Shown: positions 23,691 to 32,786 of the stretch, piece by piece
Numbering within the stretch: the first letter of the stretch is position 1
Layout of the letters: every line of letters starts with the position of its first letter
Source of the DNA: an uncultured Bacteroidales bacterium
GTDB taxonomy: Bacteria; Bacteroidota; Bacteroidia; Bacteroidales; Bacteroidaceae
Reading direction: 5' to 3'
DNA length: 64,000 bases
Assembly: GCA_902760345.1 (NCBI GenBank)
Contig: CACWFY010000019.1
Coordinates: 41,974-105,973, forward strand
Translations under genes and position numbers: made by a program
Notes under the pieces: model-generated
Seen by the model: only the letters and a program-made list of their open reading frames with translations
Databases searched by the model: none
Told to the model about the DNA's origin: nothing

Positions 23691-24071
23691 TTAGTTTGCA
23701 GGCTGTGCAGGTGCTTCCTTGGCAGGTGCCTCGGCAGCAGGAGCAGCTGCATCCTTGGTCTGGCTGGCACCGAATCCAGGCAGATTGTTAGGATTGGTGA
23801 CAGGATTCTCGATGTTTTCCATCACAGACGAATCGGTAGACGCTGTGGGTGCTACCCATGCGCATACGATGCTGATGACGACCATAGCGACAGCGAGTCC
23901 CCACGTAGCCTTCTCGATGAAGTCGGTAGTCTTGCGTACGCCTCCGATTTGATTGTACGAGGCGAAGCTTGAAGACAGGCCACCGCCCTTAGACTCCTGG
24001 ATGAGCACGATGCCAATCATGAGCACTGCAGCCAGGACAATCAGAATTACAAATAATGTGTAAAGTCCCAT
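23691..24071 (-). CDS. secG: Preprotein translocase subunit SecG
   Basis: A 126-residue inner-membrane subunit of the SecYEG channel. The first helix (LYTLFVILIVLAAVLMIGIV) is followed by the conserved loop LIQESKGGGLSSSF and a second helix around residues 55-72. The C-terminal tail is long and rich in Ala, Pro and Glu (PAAEAPAKEAPAQPAN), a common low-complexity extension in Bacteroidetes. It lies 30 bp downstream of the TPR-like gene in the same direction. Confidence 0.95.
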   Translation of the reverse strand: MGLYTLFVILIVLAAVLMIGIVLIQESKGGGLSSSFASYNQIGGVRKTTDFIEKATWGLAVAMVVISIVCAWVAPTASTDSSVMENIENPVTNPNNLPGFGASQTKDAAAPAAEAPAKEAPAQPAN

Positions 24072-24101
24072 GTTTTTAAATTTTAAATTTTGAATTATTT
24101 A

Positions 24102-24833
24102 TTATTTCTTACTGTTTATAATTAGTTTTTCCAAAAAACGTATCTGGTCAGCGAAATAGACATTCTTGTGAGGATACTTCTCGCTGAGGCGTGTGATGAT
24201 GTCAAGCGCCTTCTGGTAGCGTCCCTGCTTGATGTAGATGCGGGCGAGGGTCTCGGTGAAGTACTCTTCGTCTTCGTTGTCACCGTCGTCCGTGGTGTTC
24301 TCTTCGGGCTCCATGGGCAGTTCGCTGAGCAAGATTCGTCCCTGTTCCTGCTCTAGGAAATTGTCGATGAGGTTTTGTCCCTTCATCTGCGGGGCGTCAG
24401 CCTGGACGGTCTGCTCGCTCTCCGTCTCCATCAGGTAGGCCACATAGTCGATAGCTGCGTCGGCAGGTGTGGGACGGCGCTTCTTTCCCTTGGGCTCATC
24501 GTCTTCAGGAATAGAGTCGAGGAAGTTATCGATCAAGGCAACCGTACGGCTCGCCTGCTGTTCCTTGTTGGCCTTCTTTGGCTGGGTCGCTGGCGTCCGC
24601 AGCTGATAGTGGGCGGCCTCGACCATCTGGAAGATGACCTTGCGGTCGGTGATATAGAGGGCCGCCTTTCGCAGTTCCTCGTCGAACGAGACATCATGAA
24701 GCAGATAGAGGTTCTGCAACATGAGCAGGCGGGCGGTCTGGAAATACGGATGCAGGGCCAACAACGAACGTAGCTCGTACAGCGTGTCGCGGTCGAGTCG
24801 CTCAGGGTGGTTGATGAGTTCCGTAATATCCAT
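24102..24833 (-). CDS. Conserved Bacteroidales protein with C-terminal TPR-like repeat
   Basis: A 243-residue cytoplasmic protein found between lptE and secG. The N-terminal part begins MDITELINHPERLDRDTLYE and has a conserved LHPYFQTARLLMLQNLYLLH. A charged, flexible middle follows with two copies of a LIDNFL motif (near residues 100 and 155), and then a C-terminal helix pair (ARIYIKQGRYQKALDIITRL) that reads as a single TPR unit. The repeated LIDNFL could be a binding peptide. No enzymatic motif was found and the function is unknown; placement suggests envelope biogenesis. Confidence 0.78.
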   Translation of the reverse strand: MDITELINHPERLDRDTLYELRSLLALHPYFQTARLLMLQNLYLLHDVSFDEELRKAALYITDRKVIFQMVEAAHYQLRTPATQPKKANKEQQASRTVALIDNFLDSIPEDDEPKGKKRRPTPADAAIDYVAYLMETESEQTVQADAPQMKGQNLIDNFLEQEQGRILLSELPMEPEENTTDDGDNEDEEYFTETLARIYIKQGRYQKALDIITRLSEKYPHKNVYFADQIRFLEKLIINSKK

Positions 24834-24869
24834 TCTCTTATCTCTTAACTTTTCTCTCTTGACTATTAA

Positions 24870-25388
24870 CTACCAATTCGCCACCGTAGCATTAAAAATC
24901 TGGTCGCAGATGTTTTTCGTCATTTCTGTCACAAGCTCTTCCTGTACAGCGTTGAGCGACTGGGTGGTCTCGTAGCTCGAGGTAGCGGTAAAGCTACGCT
25001 CGAAGTCTTCCGCATGATTGGTATTGTTAGTAAAGCGCACGTTGACAGTCATCGACAGTTCTGTCTGTGCCGAATAGCCCTCGGCACTTACTGACTTGTT
25101 GCGCTGTTGGTACTGCATGATCTCGCCCTCGATTTTCAAGTCTCCATTGCGTTTCACCTGTATCAGCTTCGTATGGTTGGCAAACTGATCTTTCAGCTCG
25201 TTATTAAAGAGTGCCTCCATTGGTCCCCAGACGTAGCTTGCGCGAATGGGAAAGTCGGCAATCTGTATGGTCTTGGTCTTACTATAGTCTATACTGGCAC
25301 CATTGAACTTATAGCTCACGGAGCACGCCATCAACAGGAAGACGGCAGACAGACAGACAAGTGAGTAGAACCTATTTTTCCAATCCAT
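24870..25388 (-). CDS. lptE: LptE-like LPS-assembly lipoprotein
   Basis: A 172-residue lipoprotein with lipobox LLMACS (Cys 22). The mature part starts VSYKFNGASIDYSKTKTIQI and has the DFPIRA...LFNNELKDQFANHTKL pattern of the Bacteroidetes LptE family, which works with the LptD barrel to place LPS in the outer leaflet of the outer membrane. Its start overlaps the 3' end of the sigma-54 activator gene by 17 bp, so the two are translationally coupled. The gap to the next gene is 36 bp. Confidence 0.88.
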   Translation of the reverse strand: MDWKNRFYSLVCLSAVFLLMACSVSYKFNGASIDYSKTKTIQIADFPIRASYVWGPMEALFNNELKDQFANHTKLIQVKRNGDLKIEGEIMQYQQRNKSVSAEGYSAQTELSMTVNVRFTNNTNHAEDFERSFTATSSYETTQSLNAVQEELVTEMTKNICDQIFNATVANW

Positions 25389-26598
25389 ATTGCTTCAGTC
25401 TACGATAAAGTGTACGATCACTAATTCCCAATTCTTGAGCAGCTTTCTTGCGATTGCCACCATTACGTTCGAGTGCTTTCTCGAGCATCTGGCGACTGAG
25501 GTCGTTGAGGTTCAGACTCTCCAATTCGGGTTCCACATACTCTTCAGCCTCAGCCTCCTCGGTAAGTGGCGTGAGGTGAGAGGAGATAGGTGACAGATTA
25601 GCGGGTGCAAGCTGCGTGGTCGGTAGCTGGCTATGGGTGTTTCCTGTCACCTGTACGTCTTCAATCTGCTTCTTCAGAGTACTGATCTCCCTGCGCATGT
25701 CGTTGACGTTCGAGCGCAGTTCAAAAAGAATCTTATAGAGTATCTCGCGCTCGTTCTCGAACGAGTGTTCACCCTCGCTACGGATGGTGGCCAACTGGGT
25801 GGTCTCCTGATCCTGCGGAATGAAGCGTGACAAGATGTCGGCTGTTATCTGCCGTTCAGCGCTGAGCACAGAAATCTGTTCGGTAATGTTTTTCAACTGA
25901 CGGACATTGCCTGGCCACTTATAGCGCATGAGCAGTTGCTTGGCGTCGTCTGTCAGCACCACCTTGTCCATGCGGTACTTCTCGGCCATCTGCATGGCAA
26001 AGAGACGGAACAGCAGGACGATGTCCTCACCGCGCTGTCGCAAGGGAGGCATCTGCACAGGCACCTGATTCAGACGATAGTAGAGGTCTTCGCGAAAGCG
26101 GCCCTCGCTGATGGCCTGACGGATGTTGACGTTGGTAGCAGCCACAATGCGCACATCAGTCTTGCGAATCTCCGTGCCTCCCACAGGAATGTACTCGCCG
26201 TTCTCCAATACGCGTAACAACCGCGCTTGTGTAGCCATCGGCAGTTCGCCCACCTCGTCAAGAAACAGCGTACCCTTGTCGGCCACGCCGAAATATCCTG
26301 GCGAGTCGTTGATGGCGCCAGTAAACGAGCCCTTCACATGTCCGAAGAGTTCTGAGTCAATAGTTCCCTCAGGAATAGAGCCACAGTTGATGGCAAAATA
26401 CTTTTCGCGACGACGTGGAGAGTTGTCGTGAATGATGCGTGGAATGATTTCCTTACCTACGCCGCTTTCGCCAATGATGAGTACACTCAAATCCGTAGGC
26501 GCCACCTGTAGGGCGACGTCCAAGGCGCGATTCAACGCATCGCAGTTTCCCACGATGTTGTAGCGCTGTTTGATGCTCTGCAACTCTGTTGTTTTCAT
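25372..26598 (-). CDS. Sigma-54-dependent transcriptional activator without a sensor domain
   Basis: A 408-residue NtrC-class AAA+ activator. From ATG 26598 there are only about 20 residues before the ATPase domain. The protein has Walker A GESGVGKE (43-50), the sigma-54 contact loop GSFTGA (about 90-95, a variant of GAFTGA), LFLDEVGELP as Walker B, and a C-terminal Fis-type helix-turn-helix (NRKKAAQELGISDRTLYRRL). There is no receiver, PAS or GAF domain. A linker of repeat character (SPISSHLTPLTEE) separates ATPase and HTH. It overlaps lptE. The frame is open to 26649, but the added residues are unlike the family and a -7 box TACCTTTG lies at 26690-26683, so ATG 26598 is preferred. Confidence 0.9.
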   Translation of the reverse strand: MKTTELQSIKQRYNIVGNCDALNRALDVALQVAPTDLSVLIIGESGVGKEIIPRIIHDNSPRRREKYFAINCGSIPEGTIDSELFGHVKGSFTGAINDSPGYFGVADKGTLFLDEVGELPMATQARLLRVLENGEYIPVGGTEIRKTDVRIVAATNVNIRQAISEGRFREDLYYRLNQVPVQMPPLRQRGEDIVLLFRLFAMQMAEKYRMDKVVLTDDAKQLLMRYKWPGNVRQLKNITEQISVLSAERQITADILSRFIPQDQETTQLATIRSEGEHSFENEREILYKILFELRSNVNDMRREISTLKKQIEDVQVTGNTHSQLPTTQLAPANLSPISSHLTPLTEEAEAEEYVEPELESLNLNDLSRQMLEKALERNGGNRKKAAQELGISDRTLYRRLKQYGLEK

Positions 26599-26729
26599 TT
26601 TAGCGGACAAAACTACGATTAAACGAGAGCAAAGAGGACAAGTCCTCATTGCCGAGTGTTAGCAGGTTCGCAGCTTGGGCTGCAAAGGTACAAAGAAAAT
26701 CTGACATTATGGCAGAATTTGGCAGAAAT

Positions 26730-27881
26730 TTAACTTTCCTGCGCCTTTTCTGGTTTTCCAGCAGGCTTCTCGCGCTTGAAAATATCCTTCGGGCGCGGCT
26801 GCGCAAAGCGTGCCTTGTCGCTATCTTCACGCTTCTCGTGGAACAACTTTGGCAACGGGTTCTGCAAGGGTTCGTCGTAGTTCTGACGGTTACGGAACAC
26901 GTCGATGGCCGTATAAATAGCCTGGCGCAGCGAATTGGCGTCTGCCCTACTCTGTCCGGCAATGTCATAGGCCGTTCCATGATCGGGCGACGTACGTACG
27001 ATGGGTAATCCTGCAGTATAGTTGACCCCACTCTCGAGGGCGATGGTCTTAAACGGAGCCAGTCCCTGATCGTGGTACATGGCCAGCACGCCGTCGAAAC
27101 GCTCGTAGGTGCCTGCACCGAAGAAGCCATCGGCAGCATAGGGGCCAAAAGCCTGAATACCCTGGGCAGCCAACTCGTTGATGGCAGGAATGATGACGTC
27201 TTTCTCTTCAGAGCCCAGTAGTCCGTCGTCGCCAGCATGAGGATTCAGTGCGAGGACGGCAATACGCGGACAAGAGATGCGGAAGTCGCGGCGCAAGGCC
27301 TCGTGGAAAATCTTCGCACGCTCGATGATAGCCTCCTTACTAATGGCTTTTGCCACGTCTTTGATGGGCAGATGGGTGGTCACCAATGCCACGCGCAAGG
27401 TCTCGTTCATCAGAATCATCAGCGCTTTTTTCCCTTCGCCCAGACTGGTCTGGATATACTCTGTATGTCCCGGAAAGTGGAAGTCGGGATTCTGAATGGT
27501 AGACTTGTTGATGGGGGCAGTCACCAGCACGTCGTACAAGCCACTACGGAAATCGGTCATTGCACGATCCAGGGCTTTGAAGGCAGCTTGTCCGGCCTCT
27601 GCTGAGGGGCTTCCCAACGTGACATTCACCTCGTCGTTGTCATATGCCAGCAGGTTCAAGCGGCCGTCGCGAGCTTCCTGGGCATTGTTGATAACGCTGT
27701 AGTTCGTTTCTATGTTCAGCGCCTTGCGGTGGTAGCTAGCCACCTTTGGCGAACCATAAATTATCGGCGTGCACAGTTCGACCATCATGGGGTCTTCAAA
27801 GGCCTTGAAGATGACCTCGTAACCGACGCCGTTGGTATCTCCTTGCGTGATAGCCACGCGTATCTTTCTTTCTTGTTCCAT
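26730..27881 (-). CDS. pdxA: 4-hydroxythreonine-4-phosphate dehydrogenase
   Basis: A 383-residue NAD-dependent enzyme of the deoxyxylulose-5-phosphate-dependent pyridoxal phosphate pathway. It has ITQGDTNGVGYEVI at residues 12-25, FPGHTEYIQTSL near 134, LNPHAGDDGLLG near 216, and the metal-binding MYHDQGLAPFKT near 285, with RTSPDHGTAYDIAG further on. About 40 residues at the C-terminus (FAQPRPKDIFKREKPAGKPE) form a basic, proline-rich tail beyond the usual length. It follows rlmN by 29 bp in the same direction. Confidence 0.95.
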   Translation of the reverse strand: MEQERKIRVAITQGDTNGVGYEVIFKAFEDPMMVELCTPIIYGSPKVASYHRKALNIETNYSVINNAQEARDGRLNLLAYDNDEVNVTLGSPSAEAGQAAFKALDRAMTDFRSGLYDVLVTAPINKSTIQNPDFHFPGHTEYIQTSLGEGKKALMILMNETLRVALVTTHLPIKDVAKAISKEAIIERAKIFHEALRRDFRISCPRIAVLALNPHAGDDGLLGSEEKDVIIPAINELAAQGIQAFGPYAADGFFGAGTYERFDGVLAMYHDQGLAPFKTIALESGVNYTAGLPIVRTSPDHGTAYDIAGQSRADANSLRQAIYTAIDVFRNRQNYDEPLQNPLPKLFHEKREDSDKARFAQPRPKDIFKREKPAGKPEKAQES

Positions 27882-27910
27882 ATTGTGGTTGTTGATTTAT
27901 CTTATAGGAC

Positions 27911-29005
27911 TTATGGGTCTAATTGGGACTGCTTTGCCGTAGACAGCAGGCCGCAGGCGGCAAAGATATCCTGACCGCGCGAGGCACGGATAGTGGTCGT
28001 AACACCATGAGCTGTCAGATAGTCGCGCAAGGCCTCCATACGCTGTTCGTCGGAGGAAGGCAGGTCGACATCGGGAATCTCGTGGAAACGTATCAGGTTA
28101 ACGCGACACTCCAGTCCTTGCAACAGCTTGACAATCTCGCGGGCATAGAGCGGCGAGTCGTTCAGACCACCAAAGCAGATATACTCGAACGAGCAACGAC
28201 GCTGGTGGGTAAAATCGTACTGCTTGAGCAGGGCGATGGTCTCCTCCAGCGGCATAGCCTTCTCAGCAGGCATTAGACGCAGACGCTGTTCGTGCAACGG
28301 CGAGTGCATGGAGATGGCCACGTGGCAATCGCTCTCGTCAAGGAAGCGTTTGAGCTTGTTTCTGACGCCTACGCTGCTTACCGTAATGCGCTTGGGACTC
28401 CATTGCCAGCCCCAGTCGGCCGTCATAATATCGCAGACACGCAGCACGGCATCCAAATTGTCCATCGGCTCGCCCTGTCCCATGAAGACGATATTAGTCA
28501 GACGTTCCACCTCGGGCAAGGCATAAATCTGGTTCAGAATGTCGGCAGGCGTCAAATCGCCGTGCCATCCCTGCTTGCCCGTCTGACAGAACAAACAGTT
28601 CATCTTGCAGCCTACCTGGCACGACACACACAACGTGGCGCGGTCTTTGTCAGGTATAAAGACGGTCTCGACGAATAGATGGGTATTAGGTATTCTCTCT
28701 GAGAGAGTTTGGCGTTGCGAGGGGAGATCGGTGTTGGCTGTTACAACGGGAAAGAGGTATTTGATGGTGCCATCCTTCGAGCGCTGACAGTCAATAGGCG
28801 GCAGGGCGCCCACCTCGTAGTGCTCGGCCAGCAGCTGGCGGTTCTGCTTCGACAAATTCGTCATCTCGTCGATGCTCTTCACATGTTTCACATATAGCCA
28901 CCGAGCCACCTGCTTTGCGGTGAAAGCTGGCATACCTAAACTACCGACAAGAGCCTTCAGTTCTGCCGGTGTTAGCCCCAAAAGTCGTTTCTTTTGTGGT
29001 GTCAT
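27911..29005 (-). CDS. rlmN: 23S rRNA (adenine-C2)-methyltransferase RlmN
   Basis: A 364-residue radical SAM enzyme that methylates A2503 of 23S rRNA and A37 of some tRNAs. The cluster motif CQVGCKMNCLFC has the CxxxCxxC spacing, GQGEPMDN is the SAM-binding motif, and the late IRASRGQDIFAACG carries the second conserved Cys. Between LFPV and FVETVFIPD it has about 20 extra residues (TANTDLPSQRQTLSERIPN), where relatives have only a few. The frame extends to 29041 through a TTG, but a TACCTTTG promoter box lies there, so ATG 29005 (MTPQKKRLLGLTP) is the start and the leader is very short. Confidence 0.93.
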   Translation of the reverse strand: MTPQKKRLLGLTPAELKALVGSLGMPAFTAKQVARWLYVKHVKSIDEMTNLSKQNRQLLAEHYEVGALPPIDCQRSKDGTIKYLFPVVTANTDLPSQRQTLSERIPNTHLFVETVFIPDKDRATLCVSCQVGCKMNCLFCQTGKQGWHGDLTPADILNQIYALPEVERLTNIVFMGQGEPMDNLDAVLRVCDIMTADWGWQWSPKRITVSSVGVRNKLKRFLDESDCHVAISMHSPLHEQRLRLMPAEKAMPLEETIALLKQYDFTHQRRCSFEYICFGGLNDSPLYAREIVKLLQGLECRVNLIRFHEIPDVDLPSSDEQRMEALRDYLTAHGVTTTIRASRGQDIFAACGLLSTAKQSQLDP

Positions 29006-29047
29006 GGGTGCAAAGGTACGAATAAGTGAGCGAAAAACCAAATATTT

Positions 29048-29078
29048 TTTGTTTTTCCAATAAAAAATGGTATCTTTG
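29048..29078 (+). promoter_or_regulatory. Promoter of the glycosyltransferase/SpoIID fusion gene
   Basis: TTTG (29048-29051), 19 bp and TATCTTTG (29071-29078) form a consensus promoter 28 bp before ATG 29107, divergent from the rlmN promoter. Confidence 0.85.
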
Positions 29079-29106
29079 CATCTAAATTACAAAAACACGA
29101 CCTAAT

Positions 29107-32100
29107 ATGATACAAAAGACTGATTGCTTCATAGCCTGTCAGACGCTTGCAGACGCCCAACCGGCCATCGACCAGTTGCAGCGCAGCTATGCTGTCAGAC
29201 ATATCTGGCTACTGGTGAACGCATCAATGGCTGCTAACTGCGTAGCCCCCAAAGGCTGTTCGTTTCTGGTGACCGACAGCCTGCAGAGTACCTATTTTCT
29301 ACTATCGCTGGCCAAGCACGCCGTAGCTCCCTATATCCTGCTGTGCCAGAAAGCACAACCTCTGCTGTTAGGGGCCAATATGCTGGAGCGAATGATGCAG
29401 GTAGCCTCCGACACCGAGGCTGCTATGGTGTATAGTGACCGCTATACCGTAGAAAACGGACAACGCAAGCCCCACCCCGTCATTGACTACCAGACAGGAT
29501 CGCTGCGCGACGACTTCGACTTCGGTAGTGTCTGGTTGGTGCGCACCTCGCTGTTGCACAAATATGCCAGCAGCGAACGTGAACGCGACTACCAGTATGC
29601 CGCACTCTACGACCTGCGCTTATTCCTGAGCCGTGAGGGGAACCTCATCCACCTGAACGAGTATCTCTATACCGAGAAGGAAAGCGACCTGCGCACGTCT
29701 GGCGAAAAACAGTTCGACTATGTCAACCCCCGCAATCGCGAGGTTCAGATTGAGATGGAGCAGGCCTGTACCGCCCATCTGCGTGCCATCAACGCCCTTG
29801 TCGACACCACGCAGTATGGCGAGATAGACTATAACGAACAGGAGTTCGAGACAGAAGCGTCAGTTATCATCCCCGTATACAATCGCGAAAAAACCATCCG
29901 CGATGCCGTAGACAGTGCCTTGTCGCAGAAGGCCACTTTCAAGTACAACGTCATTGTGGTCGACAACCACTCTTCCGACGGCACGTCCGACATTTTGTCG
30001 GAAATGTTGGAGAAATATGCCGACAAGTTGCACGTCATTGTACCTGAACGTACCGACCTCGGCATTGGCGGTTGCTGGAACGAGGCCGTGATGAGCCCTT
30101 TCTGTGGACGCTTTGCCGTACAGTTGGACAGCGACGACCTGTATTCGTCGCCCAAGACGCTGCAGACCATCGTCGACGCCTTCTACGAGCAACAAGCCGC
30201 GATGGTGGTGGGCTCCTACCGCATGTGCGACTTCGAGCTGAACACCCTCCCACCAGGACTCATCGACCATCGCGAGTGGACGGACGAGAATGGTCCAAAT
30301 AATGCCCTACGCATCAACGGTTTAGGTGCCCCTCGTGCATTCTTTACTCCGTTGCTGCGTAGCGTGGGATTCCCCAACACCAGCTACGGCGAAGACTATG
30401 CCTTAGGCCTGTGGTTCTCGCGCCGTTACCGCATCGGGCGCATCTATAACGAGTTGTACCTTTGTCGCCGTTGGGGTGGCAACAGCGACGCAGCTTTGTC
30501 GGTCGAGCGCGTCAATGCTAACAACCTTTATAAAGACCGCCTGCGCACGTTGGAGCTGACAGCCCGCCAACAGTTGCAGCAAGGACGTCCGGAGGCCACC
30601 CCGGAATCGTCGCTGTCGCGCTATTTCCGTCGGCAGTTGCAGACTTGGGAGGTGGCACGCCAGCGCTATCGTGACTTGGACGCCGTAGAAACACGCGAGT
30701 TGGTGGCCGACAGCTTGACATTGCGCGTACAATGGAATCCGGCACGCATCGCTTCAACAGGCGCCAAGATCGACGCACGCTCCATCGCTGAGCGGCCATG
30801 TTTCCTTTGTGCCCAAAACCGTCCCACCGAGCAGATGCACCGCGTGCTGAACGGCAAGTACGAACTGCTGGTCAACCCCTTCCCCATCCTACCTGTACAT
30901 TTCACGCTGCCCACGCTCAAGCATCAGCCACAGCGCATCAAGCACATGTATGGCGACATGTTGCAGTTGGCCCTGCGCAATAGCGACCTCACCTTATTAT
31001 ACAATGGGCCCCATTGTGGAGCATCAGCTCCCGATCATGCTCATCTGCAAGCCGTCAATACGGGGATGTTGCCCCTGCAGCTATCCTGGCAGCGCTTGAG
31101 CCGCAATCTTGCCGAGGTGGTCAATCAAGACGATGACGAGGGCATCTGGCAAATAGTCGACTACCCTTCTGCTGCCTTCCTTTTACGTAGTCACAGCATC
31201 GAGGTGGGCGAACGGTTGTTCCGCCGCCTATACAGTTGTCTGCCAATGGCCGAAGACAGGACAGAACCCATGATGAACATCATCCTATGGCGCAATGGCG
31301 ACGACCTGCTTAGCGTGGTACTGCCTCGCCGCAAGCATCGTCCCGACTGCTATAGCGCCGAGGGTAACGAACAATATATCATCAGTCCGGGAGCTGTCGA
31401 CATGGGCGGCCTCATCATAACTCCCCGCGAAGAGGATTTCCGTCGGCTGACGGCCGAGCGCATGACGGCTATCTATCAGGAGATTTCGCTGACGGCCGAC
31501 AACGTTGCACAAGTCATAGAGCGCCTGCAGAAGCCTGCCGACCACGCCTCGTCTCACACGATGCGCCAACAGCCTAACGTTACCGTTGGCATTGTCAGCG
31601 GTCAGGAGATTCGTTTCGCCCTGAACGGAGCCTATACCGCCAAAGGCGAGACCATTGAGGGCCCGCAGACGGTAGCCTTCTCAGAGGGCGGCATCCTGTG
31701 GAACGGCAATCAGTATCGGCAGCTCACCTTCCATCCTGCCTCTCCTGATGCTTCGTTCTCGCTATTCGACGTCACCATCGGCGTCAACTTTCATTGGGAG
31801 CGCAAAGAAACGCAGGTCTTCCTCGGCACGCTACGGCTGGTGGTAGAGTCCGACAAGATTATCGCCATCAACGAGTTGCCTGTGGAAAACTATCTGGCGT
31901 CGGTCATCAGCAGCGAGATGAAGGCTACAGCAGGGCTGGAACTGCTCAAGGCCCACGCCGTCATCAGCCGCTCATGGTTGCTGGCACAGATGAAGCGCAG
32001 GGAGGAGAACGGCACGAAGCGCGACGGTTTCTTCTCGTTTATCAAGAAAGACGACGAACTCATTCGCTGGTACGACCGCGAAGACCACACCATCTTCGAC

Positions 32101-32781
32101 GTTTGTGCCGACGACCATTGCCAACGCTATCAGGGCATCACCAAGCAGACCAGCAAGAATGTTGAACAGGCGCTTAAAGCCACGCGCGGACAAATACTTT
32201 GTTATGGCGACGAGATTTGTGACGCCCGCTTCTCGAAGTGCTGTGGTGGCGTTACCGAGGAGTTCCAGTATTGTTGGGAAGATACACCCAAGCCTTATCT
32301 GGTCAGCGTTAGCGATCCCTTCTGCAACACTAACGACAAAACGGTACTGGCCCAGGTGCTCAACGACTACGATCTGGAAACCAACGACTTCTACCGCTGG
32401 ACGGTGGAATACACTACCGAAGAGCTATCGGCACTCATCCGTGAAAAACTGAAAGACGACTTCGGAACGATTACCGACCTCATCCCATTAGAGCGTGGCA
32501 AGAGCGGCCGTATCTGGAAGCTCAAGATCGTCGGCACGAAGAAGACCTTCACCATTGGCAAAGAATTGGAGATACGCCGTGCACTCAGCGAGAGCCATCT
32601 CTACAGCAGCGCCTTCGACGTTGAAAAGACGGAAAAAGGTTTCCGACTACATGGCAAAGGCTGGGGCCACGGTGTGGGACTCTGCCAGATAGGTGCTGCC
32701 GTCATGGGACAGCAAGGCTACACATACGACGAAATTCTGTTGCACTACTACCGCGGTGCTGAAATAAAACGAATCTATTAA
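29107..32781 (+). CDS. Giant fusion protein: glycosyltransferase family 2, DUF4922 (HIT/GalT-like) and SpoIID domains
   Basis: A 1224-residue protein with at least three parts. Residues 1-235 resemble a degenerate GT-A fold. About 251-470 is a GT2 domain ([18 protein letters not shown] near 341). About 500-800 is DUF4922, with CFLC near 565 and [14 protein letters not shown] near 635-650, the HxHxQ signature of Ap4A phosphorylase/GalT-type nucleotidyltransferases. About 860-1224 is SpoIID/LytB, with [15 protein letters not shown] near 925 and [15 protein letters not shown] near 1185. No signal peptide is visible although SpoIID enzymes normally act outside the cytoplasm. The next gene, 5 bp away, is an AmpG-like permease, which suggests cytoplasmic handling of cell-wall sugars. 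The joint function is unknown. Confidence 0.9.
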   Translation: MIQKTDCFIACQTLADAQPAIDQLQRSYAVRHIWLLVNASMAANCVAPKGCSFLVTDSLQSTYFLLSLAKHAVAPYILLCQKAQPLLLGANMLERMMQVASDTEAAMVYSDRYTVENGQRKPHPVIDYQTGSLRDDFDFGSVWLVRTSLLHKYASSERERDYQYAALYDLRLFLSREGNLIHLNEYLYTEKESDLRTSGEKQFDYVNPRNREVQIEMEQACTAHLRAINALVDTTQYGEIDYNEQEFETEASVIIPVYNREKTIRDAVDSALSQKATFKYNVIVVDNHSSDGTSDILSEMLEKYADKLHVIVPERTDLGIGGCWNEAVMSPFCGRFAVQLDSDDLYSSPKTLQTIVDAFYEQQAAMVVGSYRMCDFELNTLPPGLIDHREWTDENGPNNALRINGLGAPRAFFTPLLRSVGFPNTSYGEDYALGLWFSRRYRIGRIYNELYLCRRWGGNSDAALSVERVNANNLYKDRLRTLELTARQQLQQGRPEATPESSLSRYFRRQLQTWEVARQRYRDLDAVETRELVADSLTLRVQWNPARIASTGAKIDARSIAERPCFLCAQNRPTEQMHRVLNGKYELLVNPFPILPVHFTLPTLKHQPQRIKHMYGDMLQLALRNSDLTLLYNGPHCGASAPDHAHLQAVNTGMLPLQLSWQRLSRNLAEVVNQDDDEGIWQIVDYPSAAFLLRSHSIEVGERLFRRLYSCLPMAEDRTEPMMNIILWRNGDDLLSVVLPRRKHRPDCYSAEGNEQYIISPGAVDMGGLIITPREEDFRRLTAERMTAIYQEISLTADNVAQVIERLQKPADHASSHTMRQQPNVTVGIVSGQEIRFALNGAYTAKGETIEGPQTVAFSEGGILWNGNQYRQLTFHPASPDASFSLFDVTIGVNFHWERKETQVFLGTLRLVVESDKIIAINELPVENYLASVISSEMKATAGLELLKAHAVISRSWLLAQMKRREENGTKRDGFFSFIKKDDELIRWYDREDHTIFDVCADDHCQRYQGITKQTSKNVEQALKATRGQILCYGDEICDARFSKCCGGVTEEFQYCWEDTPKPYLVSVSDPFCNTNDKTVLAQVLNDYDLETNDFYRWTVEYTTEELSALIREKLKDDFGTITDLIPLERGKSGRIWKLKIVGTKKTFTIGKELEIRRALSESHLYSSAFDVEKTEKGFRLHGKGWGHGVGLCQIGAAVMGQQGYTYDEILLHYYRGAEIKRIY

Positions 32782-32786
32782 CGACA

